64,000 nt of DNA from Monocercomonoides exilis (GCA_001643675.2 LSRY02000002.1:1901501-1965500); one strand, 5' to 3'; shown: positions 11,066 through 24,159, counted from the first letter of the stretch. Notes: generated by a model from the sequence alone, not told the origin. Translations and numbers: made by a program.

Positions 11066-11185
11066 ATTTTTTATATCTTCAATTTTTATTGTGGACAATG
11101 CTGATCCGAAAAGATCAAATTTAAATTTGAATTAATTTTTAACTCGAGAATTTTCAATTTATAAAATATTTTGCTTTTTAGTTTT

Positions 11186-12295
11186 ATGTTATCTGTTGAA
11201 GATATTCCTCCTCATGATTCAAACAAACTCCCCTTTTTACAAACAAAAGGAGATGACCGTTTTTCTTCAAATCAATCTTCTGAAAATTATTCTGAATTTT
11301 ATCTGAAAACTTCAAAACCACTTCAAAGCACACCACTTCATAATCGTTCATCTTTAAAATTAGAAGATTTAGAAAGAAGTTTAATGGAATCATGCAAAAG
11401 ATCAGAAATTCATGGAAAAAAAATCCTCGAAGCTCAGGAACAGACAGTTGCATCACTAAAACTACGCCATGAAAAGAAAATGCACGAAAAGGATACGAAA
11501 ATATCGTCACTGAAGCACGAATTGCAGGAATCGAAAAATATAATTGCGACTTCAGAACAAAGAATCAAAGAGCTCGAGGATTTGACGTCAAAATTGCAAA
11601 AAGAAAACAAAGATCTTGAAATTCAAATTCTCGAAACAAAAAAGTTATCTGATAAAGAAATAGAAAGCAAAGACAAAGAAATAGAAAGCAAAGAAAAATT
11701 AATTCAAACTTTCCATGAAAAAGCTGAAGAAGAAAAGCATAAATTTTCAGCAAAAGAAAATGAAGTGGAAAAACTTCAACATGATCTTGAGTTATGCAAA
11801 GATAAACTACGAAGCCAGATTGATGACTTGGAACGCAAATCCAAAATAATTCAAGAACTCCAATCTTCACATGATGCATCTACGAGGGATTTTGACTCAA
11901 AGATTGAGGAATATAAAACCGAGATTGATATTTTAAAAACGAATTTATTTGTTTCAATTTGCATAACACTCAAACTACAATCATTAGACGGTTTGTCTTC
12001 TTTTGTAATTTCATTTGTTTGAATTATCATTTCGTTCAACGTATGCCTAGCATCAAATTGTATCATAAATACGCCAGAGTCATTAGCTCATTGTATGAAT
12101 CTTCCCCTAGATGAGTGGCCGATATATTTATGCGAAGAACTCGAGCGCCAAATCAAACAACGCAAAGACAGATTCGAAGAAAGCCAAAAGATGCATCAAA
12201 GCTTTGTAGAAGGCGGCTGCGTTGCTGTTAGTTTGGATGATGATGATTCACTTTATGATGAAGCTCAAAGCCTTTTAAAGCAATTTATTAGATAG
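11186..12295 (+). CDS. coiled-coil protein, function unknown
   Basis: Model join(11186..11990, 12051..12295), 349 aa. Residues about 70-260 are a nearly unbroken Lys/Glu/Leu-rich coiled coil, including a direct repeat of KEIESKDKEIESKEK. A short hydrophobic or ambiguous stretch follows near the exon junction (VSICITLKLQSLD). The last 60 residues form a second charged helix ending in an acidic patch (SLDDDDSLYDEAQ). I do not recognise a family. An AG acceptor lies 4 nt before the ATG, so a 5' UTR intron is likely. The gene follows Elp1 by about 120 bp in the same direction and is convergent with the minus-strand gene at 12539. Confidence 0.7.
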
Positions 12296-12538
12296 CTTTA
12301 CAGAGACTTCCAGAAGAAATGTTATATTTGTAGTTTTTTCTTTTCTTTTTCTTTTTCGTTTCAAACAAAAAAAAAAATACGATTAAAAGGAAAAAAAAAT
12401 GTGAGAAATATGCAACCTAGAAATGAAAACAGCAAAGCCACTATTTTTTAAAAAAGATCACTGATTGCCTCTATTTCTACAAATACAATGTGCAATTAGT
12501 ATTAGTTTTGTTAAATAACAATTGTTGATAACGTTCAA

Positions 12539-14281
12539 CTATTTTTTGGCACCTTTCTGCGACTGCCTATGCTTCAGTGCAAGTTGAGCGAAATGAGCTT
12601 GAGAAGTAGCTGGCACACGCACAGGTGCTGGCGTTGCTTTAATAACAGTCTGCTGAGGAGGTATTGCCATTGGAGGCGAGTCGGTGGTGGGAGATGAAGT
12701 TGGTAAAAGTTGGTTTTTCTCATCGCTTTCTTCGAGTTGTTCAGATTCAGACGGAGACGGTTCTGGAGTTGGAGTACCGAGTGGTGGAGATAAGGGTGGT
12801 GTTTCTGTTGACTCTACAAACTCAGATGATTGTTGATCGTCCCGAAGAGAGTCTTCGTCTACTTCTCCTGGCGAACTTGCCATTGGTAATGTCTGTGCAG
12901 TAAGTGACCTGAGAGTTCCGCCGCCAATTGAATCCATTGATGCTGAACGAGAAAGCTCTGGCTCTTCGTCTTTTGTTTCCGCTTCTTCTAAATGAATCTC
13001 TTCATTGCCTGTTGCATCACTGATTTGTTGCCGTTCGTTTGTTTGCGTTGTTTCTTGTTGAAGTGTATCAGTTGACGATTCGTTTTTGGATTCTTGTTCA
13101 GATTCTTTCTGAGAAATGAGAGCAAATGGCGATTCGAACAGTGCAGATTCCGATGGAAGAGGAACAGAAACTGCTTCGGAAGATTTTATCGCCGTTGATG
13201 GTGCTTCTTGCTGCAATGCAGAAGGTGAAATAGAGTCAGCCAATGTTTGCTGAGGAGAGTTATTAAAATCGTTTGATGATGAAGAAGTGCTGATTTCATT
13301 GTCGGATAATTTTTGTTTATCATCATTTTTAATGTTTTCATTTTCATTTTCACTTTTTGTTATTAAATCAGAATTATTTATCCTCGCAACGGCTTTCCAC
13401 AATTGAAAGCCATGCGTTTTCAATTTTTTCGTAATATTCGTAATTCTTTGAAGAACTTTTTGGAATTTTTCCTTTTTAATAGCTTTTTTTGATTCCTGTT
13501 CCTCATCAATAGCGTCCATTTCTTTTTCCTTTGACTTTCTATCATTGCCCAACAATGAAGGTGGTGCATCATGCTCATGTGGAACTGTAACGGAAAAAAA
13601 TGGTGAAGTAAAAACGTCTCCGCTTTCAGTATCATACACTTCAAAAAGTGGTTTTGTTGGAGGATATGCTTTTTCAAAGTAATGAAGTGCTGGAGAAGGA
13701 ACATTTTTTAGTAATTCCCATCCCCGCTTTCCGAGAACAATTGTATACACAAGACCAGAGAGCCACAATTTTAGTAAAAAAAAGCACCAATCTCGCAATT
13801 TTGCCATCTTGTCATGCCTTTCCTGCAGTTGATTTGAAATTTCTCTGAATCCAGTTGAAAGCGCCGTTGTCAATGTCTTATTTTCGTTTCCAATCAAAAG
13901 AGCTCTATTACTTTGTGTTCTAACATCAAGAAGCTCTTCCTTCAACGCGTTATTTAAATCTCCTCTGAAAGAACCAAAAAAAATATTATTCGAATTGTTA
14001 CATTCATTTTTTTACAAACATTTCACTTAAAAATTCTTGGCGAATATTTGAGTTTTGTTCATCGATGTAATGAGTTAATTTATGTTCTAATTCTTCCAAT
14101 TTACGAGTTAATTGTTCGTTTTGCATGCGCAACGAATCTAATTCTTCCTAAAAATGTTATCTTCAACTTTTAGCGAAATAACTATAAAGACTTTGCAAAC
14201 CCTATATCTCTCATCCATTGCTGTAACTGTTCTATATAGAGATTGAGAAGATGAAGGCTGATCAAAAGTATCACGCCTCAT
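12539..14281 (-). CDS. coiled-coil protein with one hydrophobic segment and Ser/Glu-rich tail, unknown
   Basis: Model complement(join(12539..13962, 14027..14147, 14201..14281)), 541 aa, phases consistent. The N-terminus (MRRDTFDQPSSSQSLYR) leads into a coiled coil (LDSLRMQNEQLTRKLEELEHKL, about residues 29-60). At about residues 105-125 is a hydrophobic stretch, WCFFLLKLWLSGLVYTIVLG, which could be a membrane anchor or hairpin. It is followed by an aromatic/proline patch (HYFEKAYPPTKPLFEVYDTE). The remaining roughly 350 residues are Ser/Thr/Glu/Pro-rich with low complexity, ending basic (KHRQSQKGAKK). No family was recognised. A tail-anchored-like or ER-shaping role is only a guess. Confidence 0.7.
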
Positions 14282-14888
14282 TTTAGGGTCAAGAAAAAAA
14301 TAAACTTTGCAAAATTAATATTTTTATGATGGGCTTGAAATGAGAATGAAAATTTATAAACTGTCAGTCGAAATGAAAATTCTCACTGCAAATACTTTGA
14401 TAAATGAAAATAACGAGGTTATTCAGATCATCTTTTGAAAGTCACATTTTATTTTTCCTTCTTTTTCATATTTTGTTATCATATAAATAATAGGTTATTG
14501 TTCTTTTCTCAATTTCTTTTATAAATGCAGTTAAATTTAGCAATACTGACTTTGAAAAATATTTTATTCATTATTAAAATGCAAGCATTAATTTGGGAAG
14601 CATCATTTTTAATCTTTTCCTTTGAAAAAATAAATGTAATAATTAAATAAAAATGTTTTTATTATATTCTAAAACTACTTACGCCAACCCATATAATTAC
14701 GCAAAAATCAATATTAAAATTTGTTAATTTAGAAACGAAATACAATAAATATCTAAAAAATGTCTTTTCGTCAATTCATGAAATAAGCCTTTTCAAATTG
14801 GCTTAATAAAGTTCATGAATTAATAACAGAAATCTTCATTGATTTTTCTCCTTTGCACCAATCCGAATCTTTATGTTTTCACATACAA
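14282..14888 (+). other. intergenic, AT-rich, nothing recognised
   Basis: About 600 bp between two minus-strand genes. The start of the 12539-14281 gene lies at one side and the stop of the acetyltransferase gene at the other. Only A/T-rich sequence with scattered short T and A runs is visible; no open frame, repeat or RNA gene stands out. Confidence 0.6.
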
Positions 14889-16020
14889 TCATTCGTCACT
14901 TTTTTTCTGCTGAAGCTCCCGTTGGAGTCTAAGCGTATATTCCAAAGTAATACGTGATGACGCGGTTGCTCTTGGATTTGCTTTCAATTCTTCCAATTGT
15001 TTCTCAAGTGTTGGTATGTCGAGAACAGGGTTTTGATCAATCATCCGCAACACTTTTGCTGGATTTCCTCCAACAACAGCATCAGCAGGCACATCCCGCG
15101 TAACAACAGATCCCGCGCCGACCACCGCACGCTCACCAACTGTTACACCAGGTAATATAATACTTCCTGCGCCAATCCATGCACCTTTTTTAATTGTGAT
15201 TGGCAGAGCAAATTCAAGTCCAAGATGCTCTCCTACAACTTGTCTTCGTTCTTCTTCCCTGACCGGATGGCTTGCAGTATAAAGACCCACATTTGGTCCC
15301 AACATCACATTTTCCTCAATTGTAATTGGAGCACAATCCAAAAACACAGCCCCCATGTTCACAAAAGTGTTTTTTCCGATATAAGTGAAACATCCATAAT
15401 CACAGCATAACGGAGGAATTATTGTTGCTCCAGTTTCGTATGCTCCCAAATATTTCCGTAGTAATTGATCTATTTTCTCACGTTTTTCGTCTCCCTGTAC
15501 ATGTTTGGAAATGTTGGATTACGCATTTCAGAGTTAACAAAAAGACAAATTTTCATATAATAATCACAATCATTAATTTTTTTTAATAAAATTTACAATA
15601 TTCACACTGTTTTTGTCATATCTGTCATAACTCCATTCAACTAAAATTTTTTCAACAAGAAATGCCGTGTATTATTAATTTTTGTTACTTCATGAAACAG
15701 ACAAAAATAAAATCAGTAACCTGTGGTAAAAACTCAAGTGAGCAACGATTTCTCAATTTCACTAATTCCTCATCGAAACTAAACAAACACTGTTTTGATA
15801 AAAAACTTTTTGAGAAAAACAGTCAAACCCACTGTACATCTCCCCTGAAAGCATCAGCTCTTTGTTGCTTTTCTACAACGAAAGCAAAAAATAAATATTT
15901 TTGAAAATTAGTTGTGATACAGTTGTTTGTTCTCACACTTTTGAACCCTCAGTAGACTGTGACATTTCTTCAAAGCAAATTTTTCACTTAGATCATTACC
16001 TTTTTTTTAAGTTTCATCAT
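14889..16020 (-). CDS. maltose/galactoside O-acetyltransferase-like (left-handed beta helix) enzyme
   Basis: Acetyl-CoA-dependent sugar O-acetyltransferase of the bacterial Maa/LacA/NodL type. Model complement(join(14889..15494, 15721..15778, 15829..15872, 16000..16020)), 242 aa. The Maa N-terminal helix motif spans exons 2-3 (SNKELMLSGEMYSGFDEELV). The hexapeptide-repeat coil contains CDYGCFTYIGKNTFVNMG, the catalytic-His segment YTASHPVREEER, AWIGAGSIILPGVTVGE and the family signature VVGGNPAKVLR. A helical C-terminal extension of about 50 residues follows. The first exon (ATGATGAAACTTAAAAAAAAG) is phase-compatible but unproven. An extra 33-nt exon inside the 226-nt intron at 15495-15720 is possible. 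The substrate is unknown. Bacterial-type relatives with eukaryotic introns suggest old horizontal transfer. Confidence 0.82.
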
Positions 16021-16313
16021 ATGATTGAAATTCATTATTGTCTTTGGCATATTTTCAAATGACTGATAAAGCTTTGAATTTTTTTATTGAATTTTTTATT
16101 TTCAAATTGTATTTTTGTCTAAGAAATTTTATTTTCATCATCAAAAAAAAAAAAAAATTGTTTTGACTATTATTGAACAAAAAAAGCAAAAAAAATTACT
16201 TTTAAAGGAGGATGAGATATTTTGCTTATCTTTCACATTTATCTTTGTTAAAGTTTATTTCTTTTCAAAATTGTAGATCAAAGTTAATATATTTTTTTTA
16301 AGTCGTTATAATC
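16021..16313 (+). other. divergent intergenic region between acetyltransferase and prominin-like genes
   Basis: About 290 bp separate two divergently transcribed start codons, so both promoters should lie here. The sequence is very AT-rich, with an A run at 16142-16157. No TATA box or initiator could be told from background. Confidence 0.5.
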
Positions 16314-19300
16314 ATGTTTTTTTATTTTTTATTTTCTTGTATTTTAACAACTGATGCTTTTGCAGAAACATGGAGATGTTTGAACGCATTTTTATATTAT
16401 TTTTTGGAGTAATATTTTTTATATTTACGCTTCTTTTTAGCCACACTTCATTCTTCATTTGCAGATTCGATTGTTGATAAGTTATATCACATTATGAGAC
16501 AAATCCCATCAGGAACACTTCACAATATAAAATTATACAAAAACACTAGTGAAATATTATCCAACCTGGAAAATAATTCTCTGAATATTGCACAACCACA
16601 TTATGCAACAAATATAACTGAAGAATTTATTTTTGTTTGCTATTCTCAATTATTTTCCATTTTAATAAAGTTTCTTTAGGCAATTATCATATCTCTTACT
16701 CCTGTCTATGTTTTATGGATCGTCCATTTAATTTTTGGTTGTGGAGCGATATGCGGAAACTGTTGTGGTTGCTGTGATGTAGAAGATGCTTCAAATCCTT
16801 GCTGCGCATCGATTCTATGGGACAATGGTCCGAAGAAGTGTTGGATTATTATATCAAAAATACTCTACGCGATTTTAACGTTATTTGTAATGTGTGATAT
16901 TTTTATTCGAAAAATATTTAACTGACTTTTCTTTCTTTCTTTTTCTTCCTTTCTTTTTTTGAATGAAATATACTTTAAATGTATTTATATGATTCCCTCG
17001 ATAGTGCATCAGCGATTCTTTGCGCTGTTGGTTTGATTTGCTTTCCTGTTGATCTACAAAAATTCGAAAAGGGATTGAATCTTCTAAAAGAGCCTGTCTC
17101 AAAATTAAATAGTACCTTCAACGACTTACCTTATGGTTTGAGTTTTTATTTGTTTTTTTAAAGAGTATTAATTGTTATTTTTCTTAAACAACTTTAAAAT
17201 GCAGAATTTCGACCAATGGCGGAAGCTCTTGAGACGAGGCTTGCTCCCTATGTCAACACCTCATCTACTTCTTCAATTAAGTGGCATTCAACGACCAAGC
17301 TTGCAAACCCATTTAAAGATCATTTTCTCCTTTCTCCGTCTGAATGGCCGCATCAATTGTATGAACATTTGAAAGAAATAAGGAAAAATTAAGGAAAAAA
17401 AAAGCAAACTCATAAAAGGAAAGTGAAGAATGATCGAAGAAGAATTCACTATCTATTTTTCTCCTTATTTATTTGTTTTTTTAATTTTATTGTTTATTAT
17501 CTTGTATTCATTATTACTATAATCAAAATAATAATCATAACTTTTTATCTCAGCTTTGGATTTCTTGATCATATCTTTTTAGACAACGAGAAGTTTACAT
17601 CTTTATATTTTCCTACAAACAGCTCACAGCCAACTCCGAAGAATCCGCTTGATTTTTTAAGTCTTTTCCAACCAATTAAATCTGTTAATAATGATTTTTA
17701 TGTATGTGTGAGAAGGGAAAAGAGAATGAATATATCATTTGTTTTTGGAAATTCAAATATTTTCCGATGTTTTAATGTTTTTATCGATTTCTTTGGTGCA
17801 ATTTCATCTATCATAAATTGTTTTCATTTTTTTCGAACCATCTAATTGTTTTGCTTAAACAGTGTAATTTCAGTTCCTATTATGGCATTCTTAGCATGAA
17901 TATAAGTGGCTCCATTCAAAATCCTCAGGCATTTACTGATTTATACAAAGCTGCATCTGAAAGGAACAGCTCAGTTGATTTTGTACGAGATGTTGAAGAA
18001 ACTCATGCAATATATCGCACTGCTGTTGACTGGTACAACGAACGGTTTCTTGGGATGGAAAAGAAACTGCAACAGCTGAAGAATACAATCAATTCATTCG
18101 ATCGCATTTTTCACGTCAACTATCCGTATGAGCAGCAGATAGACGAAATAATTACAGAATACAAAAATGAGCTGGATGCAAGATTTGGTGCTTATAACTT
18201 GAATACAAACATTGAACTCCTATCAAATTATGAAACTGCGTTAAAGAGTTCAACCGATTTTTTGACATATGCTTCTGTCATCGCATATCGCGCTTCGTGT
18301 GCTGGTTCTTATATTTCAGATATTCCGATACGAAATGTGTCTTGCAACAGACTGTATTCTATTTACACTGAGCACAACTTTTCTTCTTACACCGGCGTGC
18401 ACAGCTGCTACAACGCGTCTCCATTTGACAGCTGGATTATCAATCAGCTCGAGGATGCAATGAACGCTAGCAGTCACTTTGAGCTGAATTCGGGCTGTAC
18501 CGACAACCGCTGCAGCGGACCCGAGGCTTTTAGAAAGGTGAAAGAAGCAATTAGAGATTTTGAGAATTGGGTGAGCCAAGGGAGCGCTCTATGGAATGAC
18601 CTGTCAGAGAGAATGGACAAGATAATAGAGCCACTAACAGACTCGTGGGAAAGGATGATGTATCTTTGCTGGTCGTTGAAAGCAGTTCCAGAGCTATCTG
18701 CGATGTCGGTTGATATCGTTGCACAATTGGCCGTTGATAAGATTACGTCTTTTCAACGTGAGTGCAGCGTATACCAGTGGATATGGATTGTCGTTTGCAG
18801 CGTTTTAGCCTCGCTCTGCTTGTTGTATGCGATCGTGCTAATGATCCATGTGTTCGTTGTGTTTTGTGCCAAGCGTGAATGCTGCTTGCATTGCACGATG
18901 AATTGTTCGTTTTTTTTCACGATTTTGGTTGGGTCATTGCTGAGTTTTTGCTGCATATTTGCATTTTTGTGTTTGGAAATTCCTTCTGGGGTGTTGAACG
19001 ACACAGAGAATGTGCTCCAATCCCCTGCTATTTTGACTCCAGTAAACGATTATCTGTTGACTGGAGAGTGGAGAAACACACAAGAAATACACGAATGCTT
19101 GGCAAAGGTGAAAAAAGAAAGTGAAAGAGAGATTATTTATTATTATGCAGATCCTGCTTTATATTTCTGGCAATACAGACCTCAAACTTGCAGTGAAAAT
19201 ACAACGTCTGAAAGTTGCTGGCCATTCAATTATCAAACTTATATTCGGAACTCATATACAAACGGATACACACAACTGATGAGCACACTTTACCCCAATA

Positions 19301-22300
19301 GTGCGTATACAAACTGGGGGTATCAAAGCATCTATATGGGAGAGCTAGATAAGACCATCTACACAGACTATATTAACAGAAAAAATGATATTCGGCTTTC
19401 CAAACTCAACTCATTGAGAACAGAAGAAATGATGCCCCAAGGCGGCAATGAATCATTTACAGAATATCCCTCTCCCGAAATATACAGCGCCCCTGAAGAT
19501 TATGCTTTTGACTCAAACGGAACGAATGTGCAATTGCAATCTGTTTTGTCGCAGAAATCTTTGAGAAACTCTTTTTCTCGTTCGCAGACACATTTGCGCA
19601 GTAATATTTCATTTTTAGATGCGAATAAAGCAACGAGTTATTCACTTCACAATCAATCCAATTTTTCTTCGACACATACTCAGCACAAGTTAGCTGCTTA
19701 TGAGAATTATTATCAGCTCCGTCAGCCTGTCTTTATGGACAATCTTCCTCCTTCTTTCTGCTATCCATATTTTGTTTACCGCTTCAACCGAAGCTCTACT
19801 TTGAGAACTCTTCCTCCTACAGTTAATTTCTTTATTATAAGGCGCTATCCACCTTATTTCAGTAAAAATAGAAATGAAATGGCAAATATCATTTCGAATG
19901 AAACTATTTCCCATGAGAAAAAAGGCACAACTGAAAGAAATAATGCAAAGTTTAGTTCAATTGTTAGAAAGAAAAATATTCTAACTGAACAAGATTCTTT
20001 TCGTACACACTTTAACCATAAAAATTATGTTGATTTGGATAAAACCATATTTCCTCAGCTTTCAAAATTAAATCATTCAACAGAACGTTCTTATTCATCG
20101 TCTTCTAATACTTCCTTTGATGGACGGGTATTTTCTTTGATATCATTCAATCATACATTTCTCTCTGATCTTTTGCTTTACTTAGCAAAATCTGAGAACA
20201 ATAACAACAACAACCCTCTCCTTTCTGGCCTTTATGCTAATGCGAATGCATCGATTAACGTGCTTTACAATACTTTTGTGGCAAAACAGAAAACCAATGT
20301 GCTTCATCCAAACGTGACATTAGGAGATGATTTGAGCGATATGGACTGGATTGTCAGCAATATCAATCAATCTCTATCTGTACTAACAGGATATATGGGA
20401 CATTTCATTGAAGATACAAAGCTACAGGAGATGTATCAAAAAGTGATTTTGCAGGGCTTTGTGAAGTTTCCTCTCCATGTTGGGAACTTGCTCATTGGAG
20501 TGGTGGCTATGCTAATGCTCACCATATTCACACATATTCTTCTTCTTCAGGGAAAGACATACTGGGTGCGATATTCTAAAGAATGGCTCAGAGAATATGA
20601 AAAATACAGAGTGCTCAAAAACGTAGAAATTATCGACGTGGATGAAGAAAAGCTCCTTAATGCCAAAAGGCAAAAAGCGATTGAAGAAAGGGATCGTCAC
20701 ATGGATGAAATTAGAAACAGTGTGCTCAAACAAAACGCTGCAATGTCACAAAGATCTTCTTCCTCCTCTTCCTCTTCTTCCTCCTCTTCCTCCTCCTCAT
20801 CATCATTAAGCTCTGCGCCAAGTTCAAGAGGCACCAAAAGAGTCATCATTTTGCCGAATGCAGTGACTCAGCCATCATCAGCAGCAAAGGCTCAGCAAGA
20901 GCAGCAGAAGATCCAGCAGCTTCAGCGCCAAGTGCAAGAAATGCAGCAGACACAGCTGGCATCTTCTCTGCAGCACCAGCGCGAGATGACTGCACTCACA
21001 CACACACTCACAGCTGCCGTTGCTGCCAAGCGGATGCAACAACCAATCAACCCACTTGCTTCCTCGGCCACTTCCTTCCCTCCTGCGGCCATGATGCCTC
21101 AGCCTTATCCTGTTCCTTCCACTGCCATGCAGATGCAGCCTGCTCCAATGGCTATGCAATACCCGCAGGCTATGCCCATTGGGCCAGCACCTTCATTAAT
21201 TGCATCACCATCAAGGGGACAGTTGATCTCTCAGCCACAACCACAGCTACAACCACAGCCACAGCCATATGAATTCCAGGGGATTGTTCGAGACTTTGGG
21301 AAGGATAGAGAACGCAGAGAGGTTGAGGAGATGAGTGAGATGATGCAGACGATGGAGCATGTTCAGATGGGAAGCCCACTGAAACAGAGAGTGTTACTGA
21401 AAGCTCAGGCTGCTGGGAGGTTTGCAAATGCAAAAGCCAAAAAGCAAATGAAGGAGGATTCTAGAGATGAAGAAAGGACAAAAGAAAGAAAAAAGAATAA
21501 TAATGAAAAGAGAACAGCATTTGCATCAGAATATGAAAGAGGAGACTGTTCAGAAGCAGATACTAATGAGGATGAAGATGAAGAAGATGAAGAGGAAGTT
21601 GAGGAGAAAGAAGTCATAAAGAAGAATGCAAAGGACACAGGAAAACAAGGTGAAAAAGGTAAAAGTAAAGCAGTTAGTATTGGCATTGCAGATGGAGATG
21701 ATGAAGAAGAGGATGAGGATGAGGATGAAGAGGAAGAAGAAGAGACTACAAAAAGTCAATTGAACCAAAAAGCAAAAACGATATCCGTTCAGAAAAAGGA
21801 AACGGTCTCTCCAACGCCAGAAGTCAACCAGACACCTTTTTCACAGCAAAGAGGAGGTAATACTAGTGATACGCCATATACTCCTCCTTCGTTGTCCAGC
21901 TCCTTCAACGCAAGTAGGTCGATGCTTTCGACCCCTGCGACAGCTTCTTTGAGCAGATCGGAGCAGCTGTCTCCTGCTTTGTCAGACACTTGCTCTTCGA
22001 TGCTGATCACTTCAACGTATAATCCACTATCTTCTCCATCTTCCTCAAAAGGAAAAAGTCGGAATTCAAATAGACTGGCTATGGAGTCTGTGACTGAAGA
22101 TATCGAGTTTGATAACGATGATGATAGCATTAGTGAGAATTTGCCTGGCAAAAGGAAAGCTAGCAAACGAAAAAGAAAAAACAAAGGAAAAAATACATCA
22201 GAAACGCAACTTGAAAAATTGAAGAAAGAAGACATTGAAGATGACATTGAAGTGGAAGTCATTCCAGAAATGGCTAAAGCTGAGAAAGAAGTGGAAAAGA

Positions 22301-23055
22301 AACATTCAGAAGAAAAAGCAAACAAGATGACTGAAGATAAATGTGCATTTGAAGACAAAAAGAAAGAGAATAAGGATGAAGGAGAGGAAGAGGAAGAGGA
22401 AGAGGAAGAGGAAGAGGAAGAGGAAGAGGAAGAAGAAAAAGAAGAAGAAAAAGAAAAAGAGAAAGAGGAGAAAGAGAATAAAGAGAGAGGAGAAGAAAGA
22501 AGAAAGAAAGAGGAGGAGGAAAAGAAAAGAAAAGATGAAGAGAGATTAAATGAAGAGAAGACAGAAGCAAATGAAAATGAAACAGAATCATCAGATGATA
22601 ATGAAAGCGAAGATCAAACCAATGAGAACCGTAAAACGGAAGAATCCAATGGACAAAAAGCGAAGTCCTCTATTGAAGCTGCTGATGAATCAGAAGAAGC
22701 AGAAAATGATGAAGAGGAAGCATCTTCTCATAAAGCTGAAGAAGACACTCAGAGTGACTCAAAAGAAGATGAAGAAGACTTATTAAGCGACGATACAGTC
22801 AGTTTGGATGAGAAAGAGGAAGCATCTCGGAAAATGCCTCCTTCAACGACTGATCCAGCAGTATCTTCTTGTTCTTCATCATCTTCTTCTATTGATGCTG
22901 ATTCTGACTCGCACAATTGTTCCTCAGAGGAAACTGTATCTTCCAATGAAAGCTCTGATAAAACTTCAGCAAGCGATAACGAAGAGAAAGAAAAAGTTGA
23001 TATTCAAAACATTATAAATGAAATGTTGAACGATCATGATGGGAAAGAAACTTAG
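16314..23055 (+). CDS. prominin-like pentaspan membrane protein with giant low-complexity cytoplasmic tail
   Basis: Prominins are five-pass glycoproteins that organise membrane protrusions by binding cholesterol (family knowledge). Model join(16314..16377, 16441..16634, 16680..16891, 17005..17135, 17205..17358, 17554..17701, 17863..23055), 2031 aa, phases consistent. Order: signal peptide (MFFYFLFSCILTTDAFA), an outer segment with N-glycosylation sites, TM1 (about 87-108), a cysteine cluster CGAICGNCCGCC, TM2 (about 137-165), a large outer loop, TM3 (about 607-640), a Cys-rich turn (KRECCLHCTMNC), TM4 (about 647-672), a second outer loop of about 500 residues starting LTPVNDYLLTGEW, TM5 (about 1170-1195), then a tail of about 830 residues. 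The topology, the Cys cluster after TM1 and the DxPYLLxxxW-like segment after TM4 match prominin. Animal tails are about 50 residues; this one has Ser, Gln and Pro runs, then Glu/Lys-rich acidic blocks (21540-22700). Confidence 0.75.
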
Positions 23056-24159
23056 ACAATTTTTGAATGGTATTTTTTGTAATTGACTTCTTCTTCGGTT
23101 AATAAAGCACTATTGGTTTTATTAGCGAATAACAAGAGAGGAACAAGAAGATTTATAGTTTGCACAATGAAACAATCATTGTGTTTCATCATAAATAGAG
23201 CATTTTGTTCTATTCACTATTTTTTGCTATTTGTTGTTTTATCATTTTTTCAACACTTCACTGGATTTCATTTGTGTGTTAATTATCATTTCGTTAAGTT
23301 TCATAATAGATTTTAAAACCTCTTTTTCTGTAATCCTTTTCCGTAGCAATTTTAACTTCAAAATCAAACTCGTATCATGAAATTTTCATTCTTTTTATTC
23401 ATCTTATCCGTGTGATTTTTTTTTTAGTGTTGTTAATAAATATTCCAAACTTTGGCATTTATTTTTTCTTTTAGTATCTACCCTCTTTTTCATTCTGAAT
23501 CATTTTTCAAAGAAAAATTGAAATAAATGAAAAATTATAAAATTTTCTTTCTGTGACAGCTGAAGTTTTGTCAATTGAATGTCAAAAAATAACGAAACTT
23601 AAACAAGAATGTTTTCAAATCAACTGCATAAAAATACTTAAACATAAAAACAATTGTTAAAGAAATATTCAAAATAAAATTTTGAAGTGAAAAAATAACA
23701 GGATATTAAAGCCAGAGTTTATGAAAAGAAATATAAAAATACATATCAAATCATGTATTGAACATAAACAAAACTGCTTCATAAATAAGAAAGAGTGTAG
23801 AATAAATTTTATGCAAAAATGAATTGTTCCACTAAAAAGCAATTCAAAACATATGAAACATGACAACAGCTAATAAAACGTTTATTCTTTTGAAAAAAAT
23901 AATCCTTTATAAAATAATGAATTTAGCTTTATCAAAAGTTTAGAAATCATCAAAAACCTTTTTCAAATATCAATGTGTAAAAAAGTTCAAACGAAATCAG
24001 AAAGGTGATGTAGAAAAAACATAAGTGTGCGATATTTTCATAAAATATCATAATATTTTTTCAAACTTAAAAAAACAGAAAGTACGTAAAATCAAAGAAA
24101 ATCAAAATGATGAAATACATATTGTACGTTTCTAAGATTACGCAATAGTCAGTAATGAA
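23056..24159 (+). other. convergent intergenic region, AT-rich
   Basis: About 1.1 kb lies between the stops of the prominin-like gene and the minus-strand beta-helix protein gene. AATAAA-like hexamers occur close after each stop (for example at 23100). Short open frames here (23083-23316 plus, 23669-23866 minus) are Phe/Ile/Leu-rich AT translations without features. No RNA gene or repeat was recognised. Confidence 0.55.

Noticed and set aside
22343-22549. Lys/Arg-rich plus-strand ORF in the prominin-like tail
   Set aside because: Frame-shifted reading of the GAGGAA repeat that codes Glu in the main frame.
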